A stretch of DNA of 5,958 nt from Bacillota bacterium (lineage in GTDB: Bacteria > Bacillota > Clostridia > Christensenellales > SZUA-584). This document shows positions 1-5,568 of this stretch, piece after piece; the first letter of the stretch is position 1; every line of letters begins with the position of its first letter. The stretch spans positions 1-5,958 of the forward strand of contig JAEWQS010000047.1 of NCBI GenBank assembly GCA_023399095.1. The letters are read 5' to 3'. A program made the position numbers and the translations under genes. Below the pieces are notes generated by a model. The model saw nothing but the letters and a program-made list of their open reading frames with translations. It had not been told where the DNA came from and made no database searches.

Positions 1-54
1 CATATCACCTTTTACGGCGTTTGCAATCAATGTCTGTTAAGCAATAAGAAATAA
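1..54 (+). CDS. Fur-family (PerR-like) metalloregulator, C-terminal end only
   Basis: The frame is open from base 1 and ends at TAA 52-54, giving the 17 residues HITFYGVCNQCLLSNKK. Fur/PerR repressors typically end with a His-rich strand, then Tyr-Gly-Val/Ile-Cys-x-x-Cys and a short basic tail. The CNQC here (residues 8 and 11 of the visible part) would be the second Cys pair of the structural zinc site. The rest of the gene lies before the window. Its stop is 29 bases upstream of the desulfoferrodoxin start and no convincing promoter separates them, so the three genes probably form one transcript. The neighbouring superoxide and peroxide reductases favour PerR (peroxide sensing) over Fur or Zur. 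This is inferred from a very short fragment plus context; the DNA-binding and sensing residues are not visible. Confidence 0.72.
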   Translation, partial: HITFYGVCNQCLLSNKK

Positions 55-67
55 ATGATGAGAAAGA

Positions 68-74
68 AAGGAAG
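68..74 (+). promoter_or_regulatory. Ribosome binding site of desulfoferrodoxin
   Basis: The purine-rich AAGGAAG lies 9 bases before ATG 84 and supports that start. No convincing sigma-A promoter or PerR-type TTATAAT-N-ATTATAA palindrome is visible in bases 1-83, which fits read-through from the upstream regulator gene. Confidence 0.65.
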
Positions 75-83
75 TAACAAACC

Positions 84-464
84 ATGACAAATTACGGTGA
101 TTATTATTATTGTGACGTCTGCGGCCACGTGGTCAGCATCGTGAATCCCGGCGCTCCCACGCTTGTCTGCTGCGGTCAAAAGATGACGAAGCTTGAAGCA
201 AACACAACAGATGCCAGCACGGAGAAGCATGTGCCCGTCATCGTCGCGGATGGCGACAAAACAACAGTAAAAATCGGCAGCGCGCCTCATCCGATGACAG
301 AAGATCATCACATCAGCTTCATTGAGGTGTTCAAGAAAGACGGCCAGTCTCTGCGCGCAAAGCTTGATCCCGCAGGTGCGCCCGAGACCACATTTGATGT
401 AAAAGCAGAGGATATTGATACTGTCTATGAGTACTGCAACATTCATAGCCTCTGGAAAGCATAA
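84..464 (+). CDS. dfx: Desulfoferrodoxin (2Fe superoxide reductase)
   Basis: A 126-residue cytoplasmic iron protein that reduces superoxide to hydrogen peroxide without releasing oxygen, using electrons from rubredoxin or similar donors. Length is typical of the two-centre class. Residues 1-36 are a desulforedoxin domain with Cys10, Cys13, Cys29 and Cys30 for a rubredoxin-like Fe(Cys)4 centre I. The remainder is the superoxide reductase domain: EKHVP gives Glu47, Lys48 and His49, then His69 (HPM), His75 and the terminal CNIH with Cys118 and His121. These match the Fe(His)4Cys centre II and the catalytic Glu/Lys pair known for the family. Every ligand is present, so the enzyme should be active. 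It lies 29 bases after the PerR-like gene and 43 bases before rubrerythrin, which would dispose of the peroxide it makes. Start chosen by the ribosome binding site and by homology of the N-terminus. Confidence 0.96.
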   Translation: MTNYGDYYYCDVCGHVVSIVNPGAPTLVCCGQKMTKLEANTTDASTEKHVPVIVADGDKTTVKIGSAPHPMTEDHHISFIEVFKKDGQSLRAKLDPAGAPETTFDVKAEDIDTVYEYCNIHSLWKA

Positions 465-493
465 AACGTTTATCATCACAAATCACTTATATT

Positions 494-500
494 GGGAGGA
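494..500 (+). promoter_or_regulatory. Ribosome binding site fixing the rubrerythrin start
   Basis: GGGAGGA ends 7 bases before ATG 508. It decides for this start over an in-frame ATG at 415, which would overlap desulfoferrodoxin by 50 bases and add 31 residues unlike any rubrerythrin N-terminus. Confidence 0.85.
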
Positions 501-507
501 AATAACA

Positions 508-1044
508 ATGGAGAAGTTAAAAGGAACAAAAACGGAACAGAATTTAATGGAAGCGTTTGCGGGCGAATCAATGGCGCGCAACAAGTACACATACTTTGCG
601 TCTAAGGCCAAGAAGGAAGGTTTCATCCAGATTTCCAACATATTTACCGAGACCGCAGCGAATGAAAAAGAGCATGCCGAGCTTTGGTATAAGCTGTTTG
701 CAGGCATCGGTTCCACAATGGATAACCTTATCTCTGCAGCCGCTGGCGAACACGGCGAGTGGGAAGATATGTACCCGCGCATGGCCAAGGAAGCCAGAGA
801 AGAAGGCTTTGAGGATATCGCTAAGCTGTTCGACGGCGTGGCGGGTGTTGAGAAGAAGCATGAAGAGCGTTACAACAAGCTCGCTGAGAACGTGAAAAAC
901 GGCGTGGTATTCGAGCGTGATGTTGAGGTCGAATGGAAATGTTCCAACTGCGGCCACCGCTTTGTGGGCAAGGAAGCGCCTTCGGTCTGCCCCGTTTGTG
1001 CGCACGCCAAAGCTTACTTCGAGATTTTCTCACAAAATTATTAA
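508..1044 (+). CDS. rbr: Rubrerythrin (diiron NADH-linked peroxide reductase)
   Basis: A 178-residue cytoplasmic protein that reduces hydrogen peroxide to water at a diiron site, with electrons passed through its own rubredoxin domain. Residues 1-135 form the ferritin-like four-helix bundle. Candidate iron ligands are Glu20 (FAGES), Glu53 and His56 (NEKEH), Glu81 and Glu84 (GEHGEW), and Glu115 with His118 (EKKH). Residues 140-178 form the C-terminal rubredoxin-like domain with CSNC (Cys145, Cys148) and CPVC (Cys161, Cys164), ending in the usual AYFEIF-type strand. Domain order (bundle then rubredoxin) is that of classical rubrerythrin, not the reversed order. Length is slightly short of the Desulfovibrio protein but all motifs are present. 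It is probably co-transcribed with desulfoferrodoxin; both are known PerR-regulon members in clostridia, and PerR control here is inferred from that and from the fragment at 1-54. Confidence 0.96.
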   Translation: MEKLKGTKTEQNLMEAFAGESMARNKYTYFASKAKKEGFIQISNIFTETAANEKEHAELWYKLFAGIGSTMDNLISAAAGEHGEWEDMYPRMAKEAREEGFEDIAKLFDGVAGVEKKHEERYNKLAENVKNGVVFERDVEVEWKCSNCGHRFVGKEAPSVCPVCAHAKAYFEIFSQNY

Positions 1045-1063
1045 TTTATCGCTCTATGCAAAA

Positions 1064-1082
1064 GGAGGCCACTCGGCCTCCT
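1064..1082 (+). repeat. Hairpin direct repeat, copy 1
   Basis: The sequence ggaggccactcggcctcct forms a perfect 7-bp GC-rich stem (1064-1070 with 1075-1081) with loop ACTC, extended by A1063-T1082. It lies 19 bases after the rubrerythrin stop and is preceded by AAAA. It is not followed by a T-run, so as it stands it is a poor intrinsic terminator. An identical 19-nt copy starts at 1230. Confidence 0.85.
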
Positions 1083-1229
1083 CAGGCTGTCGATAAACCC
1101 CATTTTGTCATTCCGAGCCTGCCGACTACGGTAGTGGACTGGAATCCCATGAAAAATGCTTTGCAGAAGGGGATTCCTCAATCGCTAACGCTCAATCGGA
1201 ATGACATAAGTAACTTTTCTGACGCTCAG
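1083..1229. mobile_element. Putative small palindromic element (REP/MITE-like) between hairpin copies
   Basis: These 147 bases lie exactly between two identical 19-nt hairpins, the arrangement left by insertion with target duplication. They encode nothing plausible. Inside is a nested inverted repeat (1106-1206). Bacterial intergenic repeats whose arms resemble TGTCATTCCGAG...GGAATC are common, and I recognise this as that general type, but there is no transposase and I cannot name the family. A compound REP unit that carries its own flanking hairpins is the alternative to insertion. Confidence 0.5.
1106..1206. repeat. Nested inverted repeat with arms TGTCATTCCGA / TCGGAATGACA
   Basis: The outer arms 1106-1116 and 1196-1206 are perfect 11-bp complements. 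Inner arms GGAATCCC (1141-1148) and GGGATTCC (1170-1177) are perfect 8-bp complements in register. RNA or single-stranded DNA could therefore fold into one long hairpin with an unequal internal bulge (24 nt on the left, 18 nt on the right). The left bulge holds its own small palindrome, ACTAC-G-GTAGT (1125-1135). Confidence 0.8.
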
Positions 1230-1253
1230 GGAGGCCACTCGGCCTCCTTCTTT
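1230..1253 (+). terminator. Probable intrinsic terminator of the rubrerythrin transcript (hairpin copy 2)
   Basis: Same hairpin as at 1064 (stem 1230-1236 with 1241-1247, loop ACTC), extended by G1229-T1248 and A1228-T1249 pairs, but here followed by TTCTTT. This copy has the T-rich tail expected of a rho-independent terminator, whereas copy 1 has only the upstream A-tract. The U-tract is interrupted by one C, so efficiency may be moderate. Confidence 0.65.
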
Positions 1254-1357
1254 GATGTCATGTTACTTATATAATACATTGTTTCCATATCCTTGTTGCG
1301 TAAATATACGTAAAACAGCGCATACACCTTCAAATTGTCATATTAACTTAACATATT

Positions 1358-1374
1358 TGTAATACATCTGTTAG
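1358..1374 (+). promoter_or_regulatory. Possible WalR-like direct repeat upstream of the wall hydrolase promoter
   Basis: TGTAAT-N5-TGTTAG is a direct repeat with an 11-base period. It matches the WalR (YycF) consensus TGTWAH-N5-TGTWAH at 11 of 12 positions, the last G being the mismatch. It ends 37 bases before the -35 element of an NlpC/P60 gene, and such genes are typical WalR targets in Bacillus and Staphylococcus. The same TGTAAT could also act as a -10 with TTGTCA 1335-1340 at a 17-base spacing. AT-rich DNA yields chance matches, so this is tentative. Confidence 0.35.
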
Positions 1375-1411
1375 CCTGCAGCATAATTGTGATAGAACAC
1401 ATTCTCGGGTT

Positions 1412-1440
1412 TTGAGTGATCTGTATGATTTGGTTATAAT
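1412..1440 (+). promoter_or_regulatory. Sigma-A-type promoter of the NlpC/P60 gene
   Basis: -35 TTGAGT (1412-1417) and -10 TATAAT (1435-1440) are separated by 17 bases. Transcription would start near 1447 and give a leader of about 30 bases to ATG 1478. Confidence 0.8.
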
Positions 1441-1465
1441 GAGTATCCAATATTAAAATAAATGA

Positions 1466-1472
1466 AGGGAGA
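1466..1472 (+). promoter_or_regulatory. Ribosome binding site of the NlpC/P60 gene
   Basis: AGGGAGA lies 5 bases before ATG 1478, immediately followed by a typical signal peptide start (MKKRN), so this start is secure. Confidence 0.75.
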
Positions 1473-1477
1473 CAGAT

Positions 1478-2404
1478 ATGAAGAAAAGAAACGTGAGACT
1501 GATCGTTTTGGTAATATGCGTACTAACCATTCTTTTTGCAGCGATGCCCACGGCGATGGCGGCAGGTGCCACCATGTCGCTCGGCAGCCGCGGTGACGAT
1601 GTCACAGCACTGCAAAACAAGCTGCTTAGCCTCGGTTATCTTGATTACCCGAGCGCAACCGGATACTATGGGGCTCTCACAAAAACAGCGGTTATTCGCT
1701 TTCAGAATAACAACGGTCTTGGTGCCGATGGCGTTGCGGGGCCGCTGACGCAAAACAAGCTGTACTCCTCGACAGCCAAGAGCCTGATATTAAAAGTTGG
1801 CAGCTACGGTGAAGCCGTGCAAACGCTTCAGCTGCGGCTCAAAAAGCTTGGTTTCTTCAGCGGGACAGGCACAGGTTATTACGGCCCCGTCACGCGAGCC
1901 GCTGTGATTGCGTTCCAGCAAGCCAACGGGCTTTATGCCGATGGCGTTGCAGGACCCAACACGCGCAACAAAGCGTTCTCCGGCAATACGGCTAGCGCAC
2001 CTTCGCAGAGTACCCAATCGTCTTCTGCGGCAGCAATTGCGGATATCGCCTATTCACAGCTTGGAAAGACCTATGTACTCGGAGGCAACGGTCCAAACAG
2101 CTATGACTGCTCGGGTCTGGCTTACTACGCGATGACAAACGCAGGCTTTAACGTATCAAGATACTCGGCGTCGGCATACAGCAACGTGTCTTCTTGGTCA
2201 AAGATCACGAATACGGGTTCGCTGCAAAAGGGTGACCTTGTGTTCTTCCGATCCGATACATCGTCATATATCAGCCACATGGGCATCTATACTGGCGACC
2301 GTCAATTCGTCCACGCCTCTTCAGGACAGAGCAAAGTCATGGTCAGCTCGATCGACAACGTTTACTGGACAAGAAACTTCGTTCTTGCCCGCCGCGTGGG
2401 CTAA
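1478..2404 (+). CDS. Secreted NlpC/P60 peptidoglycan endopeptidase with two PG-binding domains
   Basis: A 308-residue exported wall hydrolase, expected to cut peptide stems of peptidoglycan (commonly D-Glu to diamino acid in this family). Residues 1-28 are a Sec signal peptide: basic MKKRNVR, a hydrophobic core, and PTAMA before Ala29, a good signal peptidase I site. There are two peptidoglycan-binding type 1 repeats at about 33-97 and 103-167, each with LGSRG/VGSYG, LQ..L..LG, TGYYG..T, FQ and ADGVAGP.T. A Ser/Thr/Gln/Ala linker (about 170-185) leads to the NlpC/P60 domain (about 186-308), with the catalytic Cys211 in YDCSGL, His267 in SHMGIY and third residue His279 in FVHASS. All three catalytic residues are present. 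There is no lipobox or LPXTG, so it is held to the wall by its binding domains. It has its own promoter and terminator, so it is monocistronic. Confidence 0.95.
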   Translation: MKKRNVRLIVLVICVLTILFAAMPTAMAAGATMSLGSRGDDVTALQNKLLSLGYLDYPSATGYYGALTKTAVIRFQNNNGLGADGVAGPLTQNKLYSSTAKSLILKVGSYGEAVQTLQLRLKKLGFFSGTGTGYYGPVTRAAVIAFQQANGLYADGVAGPNTRNKAFSGNTASAPSQSTQSSSAAAIADIAYSQLGKTYVLGGNGPNSYDCSGLAYYAMTNAGFNVSRYSASAYSNVSSWSKITNTGSLQKGDLVFFRSDTSSYISHMGIYTGDRQFVHASSGQSKVMVSSIDNVYWTRNFVLARRVG

Positions 2405-2422
2405 CCCCCCCCTGATAATTTG

Positions 2423-2458
2423 CACCCCCTTGTGATGATACAAGGGGGTGTGTTTTTT
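2423..2458 (+). terminator. Strong intrinsic terminator after the NlpC/P60 gene
   Basis: A perfect 11-bp stem (2423-2433 with 2440-2450, CACCCCCTTGT paired with its complement) with loop GATGAT is followed, after TG, by six T residues (2453-2458). It starts 18 bases after the stop codon and isolates the hydrolase from the LCP gene. Confidence 0.95.
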
Positions 2459-2522
2459 ATGCCTCTTACGTGTACTTTTGTTGCCAAATATGCAATTTCC
2501 CATAATTTTTATAATTTTGTTA

Positions 2523-2550
2523 TTCATTTCATTGTGGTTCATAGTATAAT
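2523..2550 (+). promoter_or_regulatory. Probable promoter of the LCP gene
   Basis: A consensus -10 TATAAT at 2545-2550 lies 52 bases before ATG 2603. The best-spaced -35 is weak: TTCATT (2523-2528), 16 bases away. A second TATAAT at 2510-2515 has only TTGCCA (2481-2486), 23 bases upstream, which is too far. Independent transcription is expected because of the strong terminator upstream. Confidence 0.45.
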
Positions 2551-2593
2551 GTAACGTGCAACTCGGCACTTGAGCGCGCAATTATGCAGACAT

Positions 2594-2598
2594 GAGGT
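2594..2598 (+). promoter_or_regulatory. Ribosome binding site deciding the LCP start
   Basis: GAGGT lies 4 bases before ATG 2603. The in-frame TTG at 2570 lacks any purine-rich site, so the shorter protein is preferred. Confidence 0.65.
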
Positions 2599-2602
2599 AG
2601 AA

Positions 2603-4183
2603 ATGATACAACAAAAGGATGAAATAAAAAAAGAAAAACACAAAAAGACGCCGGAAGAGCGTCTTTTCCATAAACCGTATACCAAAAAGAAGATTATAAT
2701 ATACGGACTGCTGGCGCTGGCACTGGCTGTTTTGATTATTGCTTGCCGTTTTATCTATGTCACCGTGATCAATGCTCGGACAGCTTTCCCAGACTCAACT
2801 CCTGTTCCCTCCAGAACGACAGAAGCATCGGCCAAACCGACACAGACGCTGTCGCCTGAAGAATGGCTTGCGATGCAAGCCGATATGGATTTTATGAAGG
2901 ACCGTGTCAACATAGTGCTGGCAGGGATCGATTATTCGTCTGAGCGTGAGGGACGCGAAGACTTCCGCACGGATACGATCATGCTTTTCTCCGTTAACTT
3001 TGCTACGGGCAAGGTGGATATTGTCTCTCTCCCGCGCGATAGTTATGCCGATATCGCGTTTACAGACAGCAGATGGAAAATCAACGGTGCGTGGATGTCG
3101 GCTGGCGGCTTTGAAGGCCGCGGCTTCGATTGCCTTATGCAGACCATCACCACCACATTGGGCGGCATCCCTGTCGATTACTATTTGGCAGTGGAAATGC
3201 AGGCTGTTAAGGATATCGTAGATGCTATCGGCGGTGTGTGGTATGACGTGGATTATGAAATCAACATAGATAACCGACATCTGGACACAGGGTATCAGCT
3301 GATGGATGGGCAGGCCGTACTGGACTATTGCCGCGCGAGAAAAGACATCACATCGGGCACCGATATCGACCGTATCGACCGCCAGCAGCGTCTGCTGCTT
3401 GAGGTGTTCAGCCAGCTGAAAAGCGAAAAGCTTCTGCCCAAAATACCCGAGATATACAACTCACTGAAATCTGAAATCTATACCAATCTCAACTTAGAGC
3501 AGATTGCGGCGCTCACATTCTATGGGCTCGATATCAATCCCGAAACTGATCTAAACCGATATACGCTGACCGGCAAGTACATGAGTGCATACAACGCCAC
3601 GTATTACGTACTTGACCATATCTATACACAAGAAGTCGTCAAGCAGGTTTTCGGCATTGGCGCGGATATAGACTGGACGTACGATATTGAATATGTGGCC
3701 TATGATATGGCCGCACGGGATCTGGAAGATGCCATTAAACAGGTGACGGCTTATCTTAACAAGAACAAAGCTGTGCTCTCACCCGAGCTGATAGATAAAG
3801 CACATAATCAAATTGATGATGCCACACATACGCTACAGGGTGCGCAAAGCCGCTTGAAAAAGGCGCGCAGCTCTAATTCAAACAGCAAAATTAAAAGCGC
3901 AGGAAGCCTTCAGGATGCGACCAAAACCATGACATCGCTATATGAAAGCTTGCACGACTACGTGCTTCATCCGCCCGTACCCACACCGTCTCCCACGCCA
4001 AGCGCGCCAAAGCCGCCTGCATCCAGCCCCACACCCGCAGAGAGTTCAGCGCCTCCGGCAGAGAGTCTTGCGCCGCCGGAGCCTACTGAATCGAGCGAAA
4101 GCCCCGCACCTACGGAATCACCTGAGCCGTCCCCGATTCAACCCGAGGACACACCTGCCGCGGACGAGTCTACCCCCGAATAG
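2603..4183 (+). CDS. LytR-CpsA-Psr (LCP) family membrane-anchored glycopolymer transferase
   Basis: A 526-residue type II membrane protein. LCP enzymes move lipid-linked wall polymers (teichoic acid, capsule or similar) onto peptidoglycan outside the membrane. A Lys-rich cytoplasmic tail (1-30) precedes one membrane helix (about 31-56) and a Thr/Pro-rich spacer. The LCP domain (about 100-275) shows VNIVLAGID, FRTDTIML (Arg122, Asp124), SLPRDSY (Arg145, Asp146), VDYYLAV and the RAR...DIDRIDRQQ segment (Arg244, Arg246, Asp256, Arg257, Arg260, Gln261), matching the family's polyprenyl-phosphate and metal-binding residues. Unusually, a predicted helical stretch (about 365-453) and a 70-residue tail rich in Pro, Ser, Thr and Glu (about 457-526) follow. 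Start ATG 2603 was chosen because GAGGT (2594-2598) precedes it; a TTG at 2570 in frame has no ribosome binding site. The wall hydrolase upstream fits a cell-envelope role. Which polymer it transfers cannot be told. Confidence 0.92.
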   Translation: MIQQKDEIKKEKHKKTPEERLFHKPYTKKKIIIYGLLALALAVLIIACRFIYVTVINARTAFPDSTPVPSRTTEASAKPTQTLSPEEWLAMQADMDFMKDRVNIVLAGIDYSSEREGREDFRTDTIMLFSVNFATGKVDIVSLPRDSYADIAFTDSRWKINGAWMSAGGFEGRGFDCLMQTITTTLGGIPVDYYLAVEMQAVKDIVDAIGGVWYDVDYEINIDNRHLDTGYQLMDGQAVLDYCRARKDITSGTDIDRIDRQQRLLLEVFSQLKSEKLLPKIPEIYNSLKSEIYTNLNLEQIAALTFYGLDINPETDLNRYTLTGKYMSAYNATYYVLDHIYTQEVVKQVFGIGADIDWTYDIEYVAYDMAARDLEDAIKQVTAYLNKNKAVLSPELIDKAHNQIDDATHTLQGAQSRLKKARSSNSNSKIKSAGSLQDATKTMTSLYESLHDYVLHPPVPTPSPTPSAPKPPASSPTPAESSAPPAESLAPPEPTESSESPAPTESPEPSPIQPEDTPAADESTPE

Positions 4184-4225
4184 CTTTAAACGTACCTTTA
4201 TTTCCGAGGAAACGCTTATATAAAA

Positions 4226-4249
4226 GGTTCTATACTATACATTGGGGTA
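4226..4249 (+). repeat. Left terminal inverted repeat of the ISL3 element
   Basis: It matches the reverse complement of 5569-5592 at 16 of 24 positions. Conservation is concentrated in two blocks, GGyTCTAT at the tip and TTGGGGTA at the inner end, with a divergent centre. This two-block pattern suggests separate cleavage and binding contacts. Confidence 0.85.
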
Positions 4250-4285
4250 AGGAAAAAAAGAAGAGGCATAAATCTTCAAAACCTT

Positions 4286-4297
4286 GTAGACTAAAGT
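4286..4297 (+). repeat. Left subterminal inverted repeat of the IS
   Basis: GTAGACTAAAGT is the exact reverse complement of 5555-5566 near the right end. It lies 60 bases in from the left tip, just before the transposase gene, and may be an accessory transposase-binding site. Function is inferred. Confidence 0.6.
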
Positions 4298-4317
4298 TAC
4301 ACCACATAACGAGTCAC

Positions 4318-4323
4318 AAGGAG
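4318..4323 (+). promoter_or_regulatory. Ribosome binding site of the transposase
   Basis: AAGGAG lies 6 bases before ATG 4330 and is a near-ideal site. No strong promoter is visible in 4250-4317; TTGTAG (4284-4289) and CATAAC (4305-4310) are only 15 bases apart and weak. Confidence 0.8.
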
Positions 4324-4329
4324 AGAAAT

Positions 4330-5529
4330 ATGCCTCAGGTGGATTATAGCGCAAAACTGTTGGATATGGAAGACATACAGCTTCATGATGTGGTAAGTGA
4401 AGCGGCGTATATTGAGATCAGGTTTAGAATGCGATTAAGAGATCACGAATGCCCAAATTGTCGTACGCTGACAAGCAATGTGCATGATTATCGGCTTCAA
4501 ACCGTTAAAGACATCCCTTTTCAGGGCAAGCCCGTACGTTGGCTTTACGAAAAGCGCCGATATCGGTGCCCTTTGTGTCGTAAACGGTTTTATGAGAAGA
4601 ACTATCTTCTACCCAAGTTTCATCGTATTACGAACCGTCTGGCCATGCTCTGCCTCAACGAGCTGCAGTTAAAATGTTCTCGCAAGGATATCGCCCAGAG
4701 ACTGAATATAAGCCAGTCAACAGTCGCACGATGGATGCAGCTGGTGGACTATGGGAGGCCATCCAAACTGTCAAAGGTCATCTCTTTCGATGAGTTTCGC
4801 GGCAACACAGATGCGGGCAAGTTTCAGTGCATTCTAACATCCCCTGTTGAAAAGGCCATTATTGATATATTGCCCGATAGAACCGCTGCTAATATCCTTG
4901 ATTACCTTAAGACTTTTTCAAATTGCGATCAAGTCAGATATGTGGTGATAGACATGAACAGAGAGTATCTCAAAGTTGCTCAAATTCTATTTAAAAACGC
5001 TAAGGTCGTGATTGATCGCTTCCATGTCGTGCGATACTGTACATGGGCTCTTGAGAATGTCCGCAAGAGAATTCAGAAAACGTTGCTTTCGGAGCAGCGT
5101 AAATACTTCAAACGAAGCCGCAGGCTTCTCCTTGCACACATGGATGATCTTAACGATGAGAATAAACAGGCTGTCGAACAGATGCTGATTTTTTCAAGGG
5201 ATCTACGTGAAGCATATCTTCTGAAGGAGGCCTTCTATCGCTTCATGAATTCATCTGATTCTGTTGAGGCCAAACAACGATTACGTGAGTTTCGCATGTA
5301 CGCCTTTACTGCTGATCTGCCTGAATTCAAAGCCTGCCTTACCATGCTTAAGAACTGGGAACAGTATATACTGAATTCTTTTGATGTCCCTTATTCAAAT
5401 GGTTTTACTGAAGGAGTTAATAACACTATCAAAGTTTTGAAGAGAGTTGCCTATGGTTATCGCAGTTTCGATAACTTTAGAAGACGAATTCTAATTACAT
5501 TTAATGCAAACAGGGTTCCAATCACTTGA
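4330..5529 (+). CDS. ISL3-family DDE transposase
   Basis: A 399-residue transposase with no frameshift or internal stop, so probably functional. An N-terminal zinc ribbon has CPNC (Cys41, Cys44) and CPLC (Cys80, Cys83). A helix-turn-helix follows at about 117-137 (RKDIAQRLNISQSTVARWM), which should bind the element ends. The RNase H-like catalytic core has Asp154 (SFDEF), Asp208 (VVIDMN) followed by VIDRFHVVR, and Glu361 in SNGFTEGVNNTIKVLKR, then the family hallmark AYGYRSFDNFRRRI. Glu361 completes the DDE triad. Length is within the usual range (about 400-440), slightly short. Base composition looks more AT-rich than the flanking LCP gene, as expected of an acquired element. A strong hairpin overlaps its last codons. 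Confidence 0.95.
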   Translation: MPQVDYSAKLLDMEDIQLHDVVSEAAYIEIRFRMRLRDHECPNCRTLTSNVHDYRLQTVKDIPFQGKPVRWLYEKRRYRCPLCRKRFYEKNYLLPKFHRITNRLAMLCLNELQLKCSRKDIAQRLNISQSTVARWMQLVDYGRPSKLSKVISFDEFRGNTDAGKFQCILTSPVEKAIIDILPDRTAANILDYLKTFSNCDQVRYVVIDMNREYLKVAQILFKNAKVVIDRFHVVRYCTWALENVRKRIQKTLLSEQRKYFKRSRRLLLAHMDDLNDENKQAVEQMLIFSRDLREAYLLKEAFYRFMNSSDSVEAKQRLREFRMYAFTADLPEFKACLTMLKNWEQYILNSFDVPYSNGFTEGVNNTIKVLKRVAYGYRSFDNFRRRILITFNANRVPIT

Positions 5530-5546
5530 TGGTGATTAGAACCCTG
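5511..5546 (+). terminator. Long hairpin over the transposase stop codon
   Basis: Bases 5511-5525 pair with 5532-5546 in a 15-bp stem with one mismatch (C5519/A5538) and a 6-base loop, TTGATG, that contains the TGA stop. No T-run follows, so it is not a classical intrinsic terminator. It could stabilise or end the transposase mRNA, or limit transcription entering from the right. Confidence 0.6.
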
Positions 5547-5554
5547 CAATGATT

Positions 5555-5566
5555 ACTTTAGTCTAC
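5555..5566 (-). repeat. Right subterminal inverted repeat of the IS
   Basis: ACTTTAGTCTAC is the exact reverse complement of 4286-4297. Here it is only 2 bases inside the right terminal repeat, whereas on the left it is 36 bases inside, so the two ends are asymmetric. Confidence 0.6.
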
Positions 5567-5568
5567 TC

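Larger units (their letters stand above)
1045..1477. other. 433-base non-coding region: 3' hairpins, palindromic element, promoter
   Basis: No open frame here has a start with a ribosome binding site or a recognisable product. The first 210 bases hold two copies of a terminator-like hairpin with a palindromic repeat between them. The remaining 217 bases are AT-rich and contain the promoter of the NlpC/P60 gene. From the predicted transcription start the leader is only about 30 bases, too short for a riboswitch. Confidence 0.8.

Noticed and set aside
415..507. An upstream in-frame ATG that would lengthen rubrerythrin by 31 residues
   Set aside because: It overlaps desulfoferrodoxin, has no ribosome binding site, and the extra residues do not resemble the family; ATG 508 has an ideal site.
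1064..1248. A short CRISPR array from the repeated 19-mer
   Set aside because: There are only two copies, 166 bases apart, the repeat is a near-perfect palindrome and no cas gene is present.
933..1274. Open frame across the rubrerythrin end and the palindromic repeat
   Set aside because: It is a shifted frame of rubrerythrin running into repeats, with no start signal or recognisable product.
1261..1477. A c-di-AMP or other riboswitch ahead of the NlpC/P60 gene, a common arrangement in Bacillota
   Set aside because: The promoter at 1412-1440 leaves a leader of only about 30 bases and no conserved riboswitch core was seen upstream.
2570..2602. TTG start extending the LCP protein by 11 residues
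   Set aside because: No ribosome binding site precedes it, while GAGGT is suitably placed before ATG 2603.
4200..4211. TTTCCGAGGAAA as the LCP terminator
   Set aside because: The stem is only 4-5 bp with a tiny loop and no T-run follows on this side of the IS.
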